DNA of 64,000 nt, from assembly GCF_020400725.1 (NCBI RefSeq), contig NZ_JAINVG010000004.1, forward strand, positions 62,001-126,000, in the 5' to 3' direction. The notes under the pieces were generated by a model. The model did not search any database, was not told the origin of the DNA, and saw only the letters and a program-made list of their open reading frames with translations. Every line of letters starts with the position of its first letter. Position 1 is the first letter of the stretch. The stretch is from Streptomyces sp. NK15101. Its GTDB lineage: Bacteria; Actinomycetota; Actinomycetes; Streptomycetales; Streptomycetaceae. Below, in pieces: positions 6,718-14,175 of the stretch. The position numbers and the translations under genes are program-made.

Positions 6718-9273
6718 GTGAAGGCAATCCGTCGATTCACCGTGCGTCCCGTCCTCCCCGACACCCTTCGACCCCTCGCCGACCTCGCCCACAACCTGCG
6801 CTGGTCCTGGCACGAGCCCACCCGGGAGCTCTTCGAATCCCTCGCCCCCGAGGGGCTGACCGGCGCCGACCCCGTCCGGGTCCTCGCCGCCCTGGAGGCG
6901 CCCCGGCTCACCGCGCTCGCCGCGGACCAGGACTTCCTGGCCCGGCTGCGGGCCGCCGCCGAGGACCTCGACCACTATCTGCACGCCCCCCGCTGGTACC
7001 AGGGCCGGCCCGGCGACGCCCCGGCCGCCGTCGCCTACTTCTCGCCCGAGTTCGGCGTCGCCGCCGCCCTGCCCCAGTACTCCGGCGGCCTCGGCATCCT
7101 CGCCGGCGACCACCTCAAGTCCGCGAGCGACCTCGGCGTCCCGCTGATCGGCGTCGGCCTGCTCTACCGGCACGGCTACTTCCGGCAGTCCCTCGGCCGC
7201 GACGGCTGGCAGCAGGAGCAGTACCCCGTCCTCGACCCCGGCGAACTGCCGGTCACCCTGCTCCGCGAGGCCGACGGCACCCCCGCCCGGATCACCCTCG
7301 CCCTGCCCGGCGGCCGCAGCCTCCACGCCCACCTGTGGATCGCCCGGGCCGGCCGCGTCCCGCTCCTCATGCTCGACTCCGACGTCGAGGAGAACGCCCC
7401 CGGCGAACGGAGCGTCACCGACCGGCTGTACGGCGGCGGCAGCGAGCACCGGCTCCTCCAGGAGATGCTCCTCGGCATCGGCGGCGTCCGCGCCGTCCGC
7501 ACCTACACCCGGCTCACCGGCCACCCCGCCCCCGAGGTCTTCCACACCAACGAGGGCCACGCCGGCTTCCTCGGCCTCGAACGCGTCCGCGAACTCCAGG
7601 GCGAGGGACTCGACTTCGACAGCGCCCTGGAGACCGTCCGGGCCGGGACCGTCTTCACCACCCACACCCCCGTCCCGGCCGGCATCGACCGCTTCGACCG
7701 GGCCCTCGTCGCCCGCCACCTCGGCGACGACGGCGCCCTTCCCGGCGTCGACCTCGGCCGGATCCTGGCCCTCGGCGACGAGACCCCGCTCGGCGGCGAA
7801 CCCGACGTCTTCAACATGGCCGCCATGGGCCTGCGCCTCGCCCAGCGCGCCAACGGCGTCTCCACCCTCCACGGCGCCGTCAGCCGCTCCATGTTCGCCG
7901 GCCTCTGGCCGGGCTTCGACGCCGACGAGGTGCCGATCACCTCCGTCACCAACGGCGTCCACGCCCCCACCTGGGTCGCCCCCGAAGTGGCCCGGCTCGA
8001 CCCGGACGCGAGCGACCGCGAGCTGTGGGAGCTGCGCCGCACCCTCCGCGAGCGGCTCGTGGCCGACGTACGGGAACGGCTGCGGGCCTCCTGGCGGCAG
8101 CGCGGCGCGGCCGCCGCCGAACTCGGCTGGACCGAGTCCGTCCTCGACCCCGACGTCCTCACCATCGGCTTCGCCCGACGCGTCCCCTCGTACAAGCGGC
8201 TCACCCTGATGCTGCGGGACAAGGACCGGCTGCGGTCCCTCCTCCTCCACCCCGAGCGGCCCGTCCAGCTCGTCGTCGCCGGCAAGGCCCACCCCGCCGA
8301 CGACGGCGGGAAGCGGCTCGTGCAGGAACTCGTCCGGTTCGCCGACGACCCCCGGGTCCGGCACCGGATCGTCTTCCTGCCCGACTACGGCATGGAGATG
8401 GCCCGCGGCCTCTACCCCGGCTGCGACGTCTGGCTCAACAACCCGCTGCGCCCGCTGGAGGCCTGCGGCACCAGCGGCATGAAGGCCGCCCTCAACGGCT
8501 GCCTCAACCTCTCCGTCCTCGACGGCTGGTGGGACGAGTGGTTCCGGCCCGACTTCGGCTGGGCCATCCCCACCGCCGACGGCGCGGCCGCCGCCGACGA
8601 GGACCGCCGCGACGACCTGGAGGCCGCCGCCCTCTACGAGCTGATCGAGCGCCGGGTCGCCCCCCGCTTCTACGACCGGGGCCCCGACGGGGTGCCGGTC
8701 GCCTGGACGGCCATGGTCCGGCGCACCCTCGCCGACCTCGGCCCGAAGGTGCTCGCCGACCGCATGGTCCGCGAGTACGTCGAGAAGCTGTACGTGCCCG
8801 CCGCAGGCGCCCGCCGGGCCCTCACCCCGGCCCGGGCGCGGGACCTCGCCGCCTGGAAGGCCCGGGTCCGGGAGGCCTGGCCCCGGGTGGCCGTCGACCA
8901 CGTCGAGGTCGGCGACGGGCTCGCGGACGACCTCGCCGACGCGGAGCTGGGCGCGACGCCCGTCGTCCGGGTCCGGGTGGCGCTCGGCGCGCTCGGCCCC
9001 GACGACGTCGAGGTCCAGGCCGTCACCGGACGCGTCGACGCCGACGACACCCTCGCCGCCACCCGGACCGTCACCCTCAAGCCGGCCGGCGGCCCCGACC
9101 TGGAGGGACGGCTGCCCTACGCGGGCACCCTGGAACTCGATCGGACGGGCTCCTTCGGCTGCACGGTCCGCGTCCTGCCCGCCCACCCGCTGCTCGCCCA
9201 GCCGGCCGAACTCGGCCTCGTGGCGCTGCCGTCGGAGACGACGGGGGAGGGGGCGGGAGTGCTGCTGAGGTAG
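6718..9273 (+). CDS. glgP: Alpha-1,4-glucan phosphorylase (GT35)
   Basis: The 851-residue protein has the N-terminal DUF3417 region typical of actinobacterial phosphorylases (LADLAHNLRWSWHEPTRELFE), substrate-binding YSGGLGILAGDHLKSASDLG, then VFHTNEGHAGF. The pyridoxal-phosphate lysine lies in EACGTSGMKAALNG (about Lys589). It releases glucose 1-phosphate (or maltose 1-phosphate derived units in GlgE-type pathways) from alpha-glucan in the cytoplasm. The GTG start at 6718 has GAAGGTGGA just upstream and matches the conserved N terminus. It converges on the histidine kinase gene with only three bases between stop codons. I recall glgP lying beside glgE in other Streptomyces; here an accessory cluster precedes it. 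Confidence 0.93.
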   Translation: MKAIRRFTVRPVLPDTLRPLADLAHNLRWSWHEPTRELFESLAPEGLTGADPVRVLAALEAPRLTALAADQDFLARLRAAAEDLDHYLHAPRWYQGRPGDAPAAVAYFSPEFGVAAALPQYSGGLGILAGDHLKSASDLGVPLIGVGLLYRHGYFRQSLGRDGWQQEQYPVLDPGELPVTLLREADGTPARITLALPGGRSLHAHLWIARAGRVPLLMLDSDVEENAPGERSVTDRLYGGGSEHRLLQEMLLGIGGVRAVRTYTRLTGHPAPEVFHTNEGHAGFLGLERVRELQGEGLDFDSALETVRAGTVFTTHTPVPAGIDRFDRALVARHLGDDGALPGVDLGRILALGDETPLGGEPDVFNMAAMGLRLAQRANGVSTLHGAVSRSMFAGLWPGFDADEVPITSVTNGVHAPTWVAPEVARLDPDASDRELWELRRTLRERLVADVRERLRASWRQRGAAAAELGWTESVLDPDVLTIGFARRVPSYKRLTLMLRDKDRLRSLLLHPERPVQLVVAGKAHPADDGGKRLVQELVRFADDPRVRHRIVFLPDYGMEMARGLYPGCDVWLNNPLRPLEACGTSGMKAALNGCLNLSVLDGWWDEWFRPDFGWAIPTADGAAAADEDRRDDLEAAALYELIERRVAPRFYDRGPDGVPVAWTAMVRRTLADLGPKVLADRMVREYVEKLYVPAAGARRALTPARARDLAAWKARVREAWPRVAVDHVEVGDGLADDLADAELGATPVVRVRVALGALGPDDVEVQAVTGRVDADDTLAATRTVTLKPAGGPDLEGRLPYAGTLELDRTGSFGCTVRVLPAHPLLAQPAELGLVALPSETTGEGAGVLLR

Positions 9274-9276
9274 CTC

Positions 9277-10782
9277 CTAGGGGACCTCCGCCTTGTCGGC
9301 GAGGTGCCCGTCGACGAAGCACAGCCGGTACACCGGGATCGCGGCCAGCATCGTGGACCGGTAGTACCGGCACTCGTCCATGCCGGGCGGCTCCGCCGGG
9401 GCGCGCTGCGGCCTGCCGTCCAGCGGGTGGTCGGGCAGCCCGTCGGAGAGCTCGGTGATCTCCGCGAGCGACTGCCCGACCCGCATCCGGGCGTAGTCCT
9501 CCGGCTCCAGGTACGACCGGGCCTGCGTCCACAGGGCGACGCCCGCCATCAGCAGGCCGAGACCGGCGAGGAGCGCGAGCGGGATCCAGATCGCCCGCGC
9601 GAGGCCCTTGCGGACCTCGCGGCGGGCCCGGTCCAGCTCCCGCGCGGACCGCGGCGCGGCCGGCAGCGGCGCCGGGGCGCTCCGGGGCAGGACGGCCTCC
9701 AGGACGAAACCGCCGTCCCCGGTGACCCCGTGCGCCAGCGTCCCGCCCGCGAGCCGCACCCGCTCGTCGAGCCCGACGAGCCCGGTCCCGCCGGAGGGCA
9801 GCGTCGCTCCCGCCGATCCGCGGCCGCTCACCACCCTGACCCGGACGCTCGTCCCGTCCTCGGTGACGGCGACCGAGACCGCCGCGCCCGGCGCGTGCTT
9901 GGCCGCGTTCGTCAGGCCCTCCTGGACCACCCGGCGCAGGGCGAGGCCCGACATCCCCGGCAGCGTCGGCACCGGTGTCGTGGTGAGCGTGACGGCCAGC
10001 CCCGAGGCCCGGGCGCGGGCCGTCAGCTCCTCGACCGTCTCCCCGGCCGGGGTCGTCGGCGCCACGGCGTCGTCCTCGCGCAGGACGCCGATGATGTCCC
10101 GCAGCCGGGCCGTCGCGTCCGCCGCCGCGCGCCGCAGCTCGCCGGCCGCGTCCTGCTGGGCGGGACCGAGCGCCGGATCGACCTCCAGGGCGCCCGCGCG
10201 GACCGCGATCAGGGCCAGGTCGTGGCCCAGGGAGTCGTGCATGTCGCCCGCGATCCGGGAGCGCTCCCGCAGCCGCTCCCGGTCGGCGACGGCCGCCTGC
10301 TCCCGTTCCATCCGGTCGGCCAGCTCCCAGCCGCTGCGCACCAGCCGGTCGTACTGGCGCACGTAACGGCCGATCAGCCAGGGCGCCACGATCGCGAGGG
10401 CCAGCGAGAGCAGCAGCGTGAACCACTGGCCCGGCGAGGCGTGCGTGACCACCGTCAGGACGAGCCCCGCCGCCGCGACCGCGCCGAACAGCCACAGCGC
10501 CGCCCGCGCCCGCTCCTGCCGCCGCCCGGCGAGGTAGCCGAAGGCGATCAGGGCCAGGCTGTACGAGGCGGTGAACAGTTCCGGGGTGGACCACAGGCTC
10601 ACCGCGACCGTGACCGCGACCGGCACCGGCGGCCACCTCCGGCTGACCGCGACACAGCCGCCGAGGAGCGTCACGCCGACGACGACCCCGGCCCAGCTCC
10701 CGCCGTCGTTCGGGTCCGACCCCAGCAGGACGGGCACGCACAGGAGCAGCCACAGTCCCAGGTCGAAGAGGCGCTCACGCAC
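9277..10782 (-). CDS. Sensor histidine kinase (NarL-type system) with extra C-terminal TM and SmpA/OmlA-like domain
   Basis: The 501-residue protein begins with four or five membrane helices (residues 8-140), then a HisKA_3 dimerisation domain with phospho-acceptor His182 in GDMHDSLGHDLALIA, then an HATPase_c domain (LTNAAKHA as N box, GGTGLVGLDERV as G box). Unlike ordinary kinases of this class it continues through another membrane helix (about 396-417) into an outside domain of about 75 residues. That domain, MRVGQSLAEITELSDGLP ... CRYYRS ... YRLCFVDG, resembles SmpA/OmlA or BLIP-like folds and has two cysteines. The GTG start at 10782 overlaps the response regulator stop by eight bases. 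It should phosphorylate the adjacent regulator; the signal is unknown. Confidence 0.88.
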   Translation of the reverse strand: MRERLFDLGLWLLLCVPVLLGSDPNDGGSWAGVVVGVTLLGGCVAVSRRWPPVPVAVTVAVSLWSTPELFTASYSLALIAFGYLAGRRQERARAALWLFGAVAAAGLVLTVVTHASPGQWFTLLLSLALAIVAPWLIGRYVRQYDRLVRSGWELADRMEREQAAVADRERLRERSRIAGDMHDSLGHDLALIAVRAGALEVDPALGPAQQDAAGELRRAAADATARLRDIIGVLREDDAVAPTTPAGETVEELTARARASGLAVTLTTTPVPTLPGMSGLALRRVVQEGLTNAAKHAPGAAVSVAVTEDGTSVRVRVVSGRGSAGATLPSGGTGLVGLDERVRLAGGTLAHGVTGDGGFVLEAVLPRSAPAPLPAAPRSARELDRARREVRKGLARAIWIPLALLAGLGLLMAGVALWTQARSYLEPEDYARMRVGQSLAEITELSDGLPDHPLDGRPQRAPAEPPGMDECRYYRSTMLAAIPVYRLCFVDGHLADKAEVP

Positions 10783-11431
10783 CGGGGACCAGGCCCGCCT
10801 CGTACGCCAGGACCGCGAGCTGGACCCGGTTGCGCAGGCCGAGCCTGCCGAGGACGGCGCTCACGTGCGCTTTCACGGTGCCCTCGACGACGTGCAGGCG
10901 GGCGGCGATCTCCTGGTTGGAGAGTCCGGCGCCGAGGAGGGCGACGACCTCCCGCTCCCGGCCCGTGAGGGGTTCCAGCCGGGTCCGCGCCTCGGCCGCG
11001 CGGGTGAACCGCTCGCCGCCGAGGGTGTCGATGACCCGTCGGGCGACCGTGGGGGAGAGGGCGGCACCGCCCCCGGCCACGGCCCGGACCCCGGCGATCA
11101 GCTCGCGCGGGTCCCCGGACTTGAGGAGGAAGCCGCTCACGCCGCTGCCGAGCGCCCGCGCGATGTAGGCGTCCTCGGAGAAGGTGGTGAGCATGACGAC
11201 GGCCGCGTCCGGCACCGTCGCCCGCAGTTCCTCGGCCGCGCCGAGCCCGTCGAGCCGGGGCATCCGGATGTCGAGCAGGACGACGTCGGGCCGGTGCCGG
11301 TGGGCGAGTTCGACGGCCTCGTGTCCGTCGCCGGCCTCGGCCACCACCTCGATCCCGGGATCGGCGGCGAGGATGGCCCGCACCCCGGCCCGGATCATCG
11401 TCTCGTCGTCGGCGAGCAGCACCCTGATCAT
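10775..11431 (-). CDS. NarL/FixJ-family response regulator
   Basis: The 218-residue protein has a receiver domain with the acidic pocket in LLADDE, phospho-acceptor Asp54 in VVLLDIRMPRLDG, and the conserved Lys104 in FLLKSGDP. A LuxR-type helix-turn-helix follows (LTGREREVVALLGAGLSNQEIAARLHV) near residues 150-200. It is the first gene of a two-gene unit with the downstream histidine kinase, overlapping it by eight bases, so the pair is translationally coupled. Target promoters cannot be told from the sequence. Confidence 0.93.
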   Translation of the reverse strand: MIRVLLADDETMIRAGVRAILAADPGIEVVAEAGDGHEAVELAHRHRPDVVLLDIRMPRLDGLGAAEELRATVPDAAVVMLTTFSEDAYIARALGSGVSGFLLKSGDPRELIAGVRAVAGGGAALSPTVARRVIDTLGGERFTRAAEARTRLEPLTGREREVVALLGAGLSNQEIAARLHVVEGTVKAHVSAVLGRLGLRNRVQLAVLAYEAGLVPGA

Positions 11432-11506
11432 GCCGCCAGGGTATGCAGACGCGCGGGCGCCCGGAGGGAAACGATCCCTCCGGGCGCCCGTCCCGTGCGA
11501 TGCGGC

Positions 11507-13525
11507 TTACGGGAAGGTCAGCTTGAAGCTGTTGATGTAGCCGGTGTCGATCGACGCCTTGTCCTGGACGCGGAGCTTCCAGGCACCGTTGGCGACCTCG
11601 GTGGAGGCGTTCACGGTGTAGGTCTGGTTGATGTTGTCGGCGCTGCCGCCGGACCGGTTGTGCAGGTTGTAGACCGAGCCGTCGGGGGCGATGAGGTCGA
11701 CGACCAGGTCACCGATGTAGGTGTGGACGATGTCCACGCCGACCTTGAGGGTCGAGGGCGCGTTGCCGGTGATGCCGGTGACGTTGACCGTCGAGGTGAC
11801 CGCGACGCCGTTGTCCGGGATGGACACGTCGGCGTCGTTGGTGAACACCGTGCCGCCGCCGGGGCCGCCGGGGCGGGAGCCGACGTTGACGGCCGCCCAG
11901 GCGTTCTCCACGGCCAGGACCTCGGCGCTGCCCGCGCCGTACAGCTCGGTGGCCGCCGCGACGGTGCCCGTGCGGGCGCCGGCGTAGTTGGTGGAGGAGC
12001 CCCACTTGGTGGTGAGCGCCTTGAACCAGATCATCCGGGCCTTGTCGATGCCGATGCCGGTGACCGGCAGGCCGTCGGAGGTCGGCGAGTCGTAGCTCAC
12101 GCCGTTGACGGTCTTGGCGCCGCTGCCCTCGGAGAGCAGGTAGAAGAAGTGGTTCGCCGGACCCGAGGAGTAGTGGACGTCGATGGAGCCGATGCCCGAG
12201 TACCACGCGTCCTTGGACGAGCCGTCCTTGCTCGGCTTGTCCATGTAGCGCAGCGGGGTGCCGTTGCCGCGGATGTCGATCTTCTCGCCGACGAGGTAGT
12301 CGCCCTTGTCGTTGGCGTTGTTGGCGTGGAACTCGACCGCCGCCGCCATGATGTCCGAGGTGGCCTCGTTGAGGCCGCCGGACTCGCCGCTGTAGACCAG
12401 GCCGGCGGTGTTGGAGGTGACGCCGTGCGTCATCTCGTGCGCGGCCACGTCGATGGACGTCAGCGGCTTGGCGTTGTTGGTGCCGTCGCCGTACGTCATG
12501 CAGAAGCAGGAGTCGGACCAGAAGGCGTTGACGTACGCGTTGCCGTAGTGGACGCGGGAGTACGCGCCGACGCCGTCACCGCGGATGCCGGAGCGGCCGT
12601 GCACGTTCTTGTAGTAGTCCCACGTGAGGGCGGCACCGTAGTGCGCGTCCGCGCCCGCGGTCTCCAGGTTGGACGGCAGGCCGTTGCCCCAGGTGTCGGT
12701 GCTGTTGGTGAACAGCGTGCCGGTGCCGGAGGTGCCGCGGTTGAGGTTGTACGTCTTGTGGTTGCCGCGCGCGGTGTCGGTCAGCGTGTACGAGGGCGCG
12801 GTGCCGAGGGTCACCTGGCCGCTGTACTGCGTGTTGCCGATGCCGGTCTCGATGGCCTGCCACTCGTAGAGCTTCGCGCCGGTCTTCGCGTCCGTCACGA
12901 CGTGCAGCTCGTTCGGGGTGCCGTCGTGCTGGATGCCGCCGACGACGGTCTCGTACGCGAGGACGGGAGCGCCCTGGGCCATCCACACGACCTTGCGCGG
13001 GGCACGGTCGGCGGTGGTCTTCTTCGAGCCCTCCGCGGCGGCGAGGCCGAGGGCCTGCTTCTCGGCGGCGGCCGGGGCGACGTCGGCGGCGAGGTCGACG
13101 TTCTTGAGCTCGGCGCGGTTGGACTTGATGACCCCGGTCGTGGCGCCGGCCTTGGTCTCGGCGACGATCAGGTCACCGCCGAGGACGGGCAGCCCGGCGT
13201 AGGTGCGCTCGTAGCGCGTGTGGGTCGTGCCGTCGCGGTCCTGGACGACGTCGCGGACGACCAGCTTCTCCTGGGCGCCGAGGCCGAGGGACTTGGCCGT
13301 GGCGGCCTTGTCCGCGTCCGCCGCCTTGATGAGCGCGGCGCGCTCGGCGGGGGAGAGGTCGGCCGGGAGCTTGCCGGGGTTGACCTTGCCGGCGGAGGCC
13401 GCCTGGGGGGCCGCTCCGAAGGTGCCGGCGGAGGCGGTGCCGGCCTGGACGCCGAGGGTGAGCATGGCGGCGGCGGCGATCAGAGCGCCGGTCGCGGTGG
13501 CGCGACGGCTGGGCGTGGATCTCAC
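11507..13525 (-). CDS. Secreted neutral zinc metalloprotease (M4, thermolysin-like) with C-terminal P-domain
   Basis: The 672-residue preproprotein has a Sec signal peptide (basic start RSTPSRR, hydrophobic ALIAAAAMLTLGV, cleavage near ASAG) and an FTP/PepSY-like propeptide to about residue 200. The M4 catalytic domain carries the zinc motif HEMTH near 363-367 and the third ligand glutamate in GGLNEATSD. A linker (RPGGPGGG) leads to a C-terminal proprotein-convertase P-type beta domain of about 110 residues. It should act outside the cell as a broad endopeptidase after propeptide removal. The GTG start at 13525 follows AAGGAG (13531-13536 on this strand). The upstream region holds an inverted repeat CGGACT/AGTCCG (13555-13572). 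Confidence 0.95.
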   Translation of the reverse strand: MRSTPSRRATATGALIAAAAMLTLGVQAGTASAGTFGAAPQAASAGKVNPGKLPADLSPAERAALIKAADADKAATAKSLGLGAQEKLVVRDVVQDRDGTTHTRYERTYAGLPVLGGDLIVAETKAGATTGVIKSNRAELKNVDLAADVAPAAAEKQALGLAAAEGSKKTTADRAPRKVVWMAQGAPVLAYETVVGGIQHDGTPNELHVVTDAKTGAKLYEWQAIETGIGNTQYSGQVTLGTAPSYTLTDTARGNHKTYNLNRGTSGTGTLFTNSTDTWGNGLPSNLETAGADAHYGAALTWDYYKNVHGRSGIRGDGVGAYSRVHYGNAYVNAFWSDSCFCMTYGDGTNNAKPLTSIDVAAHEMTHGVTSNTAGLVYSGESGGLNEATSDIMAAAVEFHANNANDKGDYLVGEKIDIRGNGTPLRYMDKPSKDGSSKDAWYSGIGSIDVHYSSGPANHFFYLLSEGSGAKTVNGVSYDSPTSDGLPVTGIGIDKARMIWFKALTTKWGSSTNYAGARTGTVAAATELYGAGSAEVLAVENAWAAVNVGSRPGGPGGGTVFTNDADVSIPDNGVAVTSTVNVTGITGNAPSTLKVGVDIVHTYIGDLVVDLIAPDGSVYNLHNRSGGSADNINQTYTVNASTEVANGAWKLRVQDKASIDTGYINSFKLTFP

Positions 13526-13779
13526 GCAGACTCCTTAAGCGAGGGGGGTACCGGCGGACTTGGGTGAGTCCGTCCGGGCGGAGCAAGGAGAGCTGTGGAG
13601 CGGGTACTCGTGACGCGGAACCCGGCGGGGGCGGGACCGTCGGGCCCGAACCCGTTCGAGTGACGCGGTGAACGGTGGTGCGAAGAACCGGGGAGAGAGT
13701 GACAGGGATGACGGGTACCTGTCAGGACTGTGGCGAGAAGTTGGCCGGAAATCGTCCGCTGTCCGAATGCCCGTGTTCG

Positions 13780-13985
13780 TTAAGCGGACGTTTCCTCGAT
13801 CATGGCCGCGATGCCGTCCAACGTTCTGCGGAGCCCGAATTCGAAGAGACTCTCCAGACTGAGCTCGAAGCCCCCGTCATGGGTGACGGCATCGAGCAGG
13901 GGATACGGACCACCCGACTGCATCGCGTCGAACCGTGGCTCATTCTGTTCCATCCACTCGCCGTCCGACAGGCCCGTGTCGAGCC
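13780..13985 (-). pseudogene. TetR-family regulator relic (C-terminal fragment only)
   Basis: On the minus strand about 65 codons ending in TAA at 13780 read like the ligand-binding C terminus of a TetR regulator: SDGEWMEQNEPRFDAM, then SLFEFGLRRTLDGIAAM, which resembles the FEFGL-RLLDGI-AL ending of tetracycline-repressor-type domains. No N-terminal helix-turn-helix follows upstream in any minus-strand frame before the long inverted repeat at 14057-14159, and the codons upstream of about 13985 lose protein-like character. I read it as a truncated remnant. Codon use is less GC-biased than in the neighbours (TCG, GAA, TAA), consistent with decay. Confidence 0.45.
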
Positions 13986-14056
13986 GCGCCGGGAGCCGAT
14001 GGTCCTCGCCGGCGGGGCGGTGCCGGTGCTGTTGCGGTGAGCCCGTGGGCGGGCGT

Positions 14057-14159
14057 GGGGGGGCATGGAGGGTTCCGCGTTCGGGACTGCACGACTTACG
14101 GCGCCGGGGCGCCACACATCACGCTTCACGTCCCGAACGCGGAACCCTCCACACCCCCC
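14057..14159. repeat. Long perfect inverted repeat with internal palindrome
   Basis: A 21-bp arm at 14067-14087 is perfectly complementary to 14130-14150. Outside a short mismatch the stem extends through a G run (14057-14063) and a C run (14154-14159). The 42-base loop itself holds the palindrome GGCGCC-GG-GGCGCC at 14100-14113. It lies just past the stop of the minus-strand ABC exporter gene (14176), so it may terminate that operon, but the loop is long and there is no U tract; it could also be a remnant of a small mobile element. Confidence 0.6.
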
Positions 14160-14175
14160 TTCTGTCCGTCCGCCC

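Noticed and set aside
6640..9186. 848-codon minus-strand frame opposite glgP
   Set aside because: No recognisable domain; glgP has the PLP-lysine motif and correct length.
10571..13567. 998-codon plus-strand frame across kinase, regulator and protease
   Set aside because: It crosses three well-supported minus-strand genes and reads as Gly/Val-rich noise.
13675..14040. Plus-strand 121-codon frame with CQDCGEKL start
   Set aside because: No ribosome site, and the minus strand gives TetR-like sequence over the same bases.
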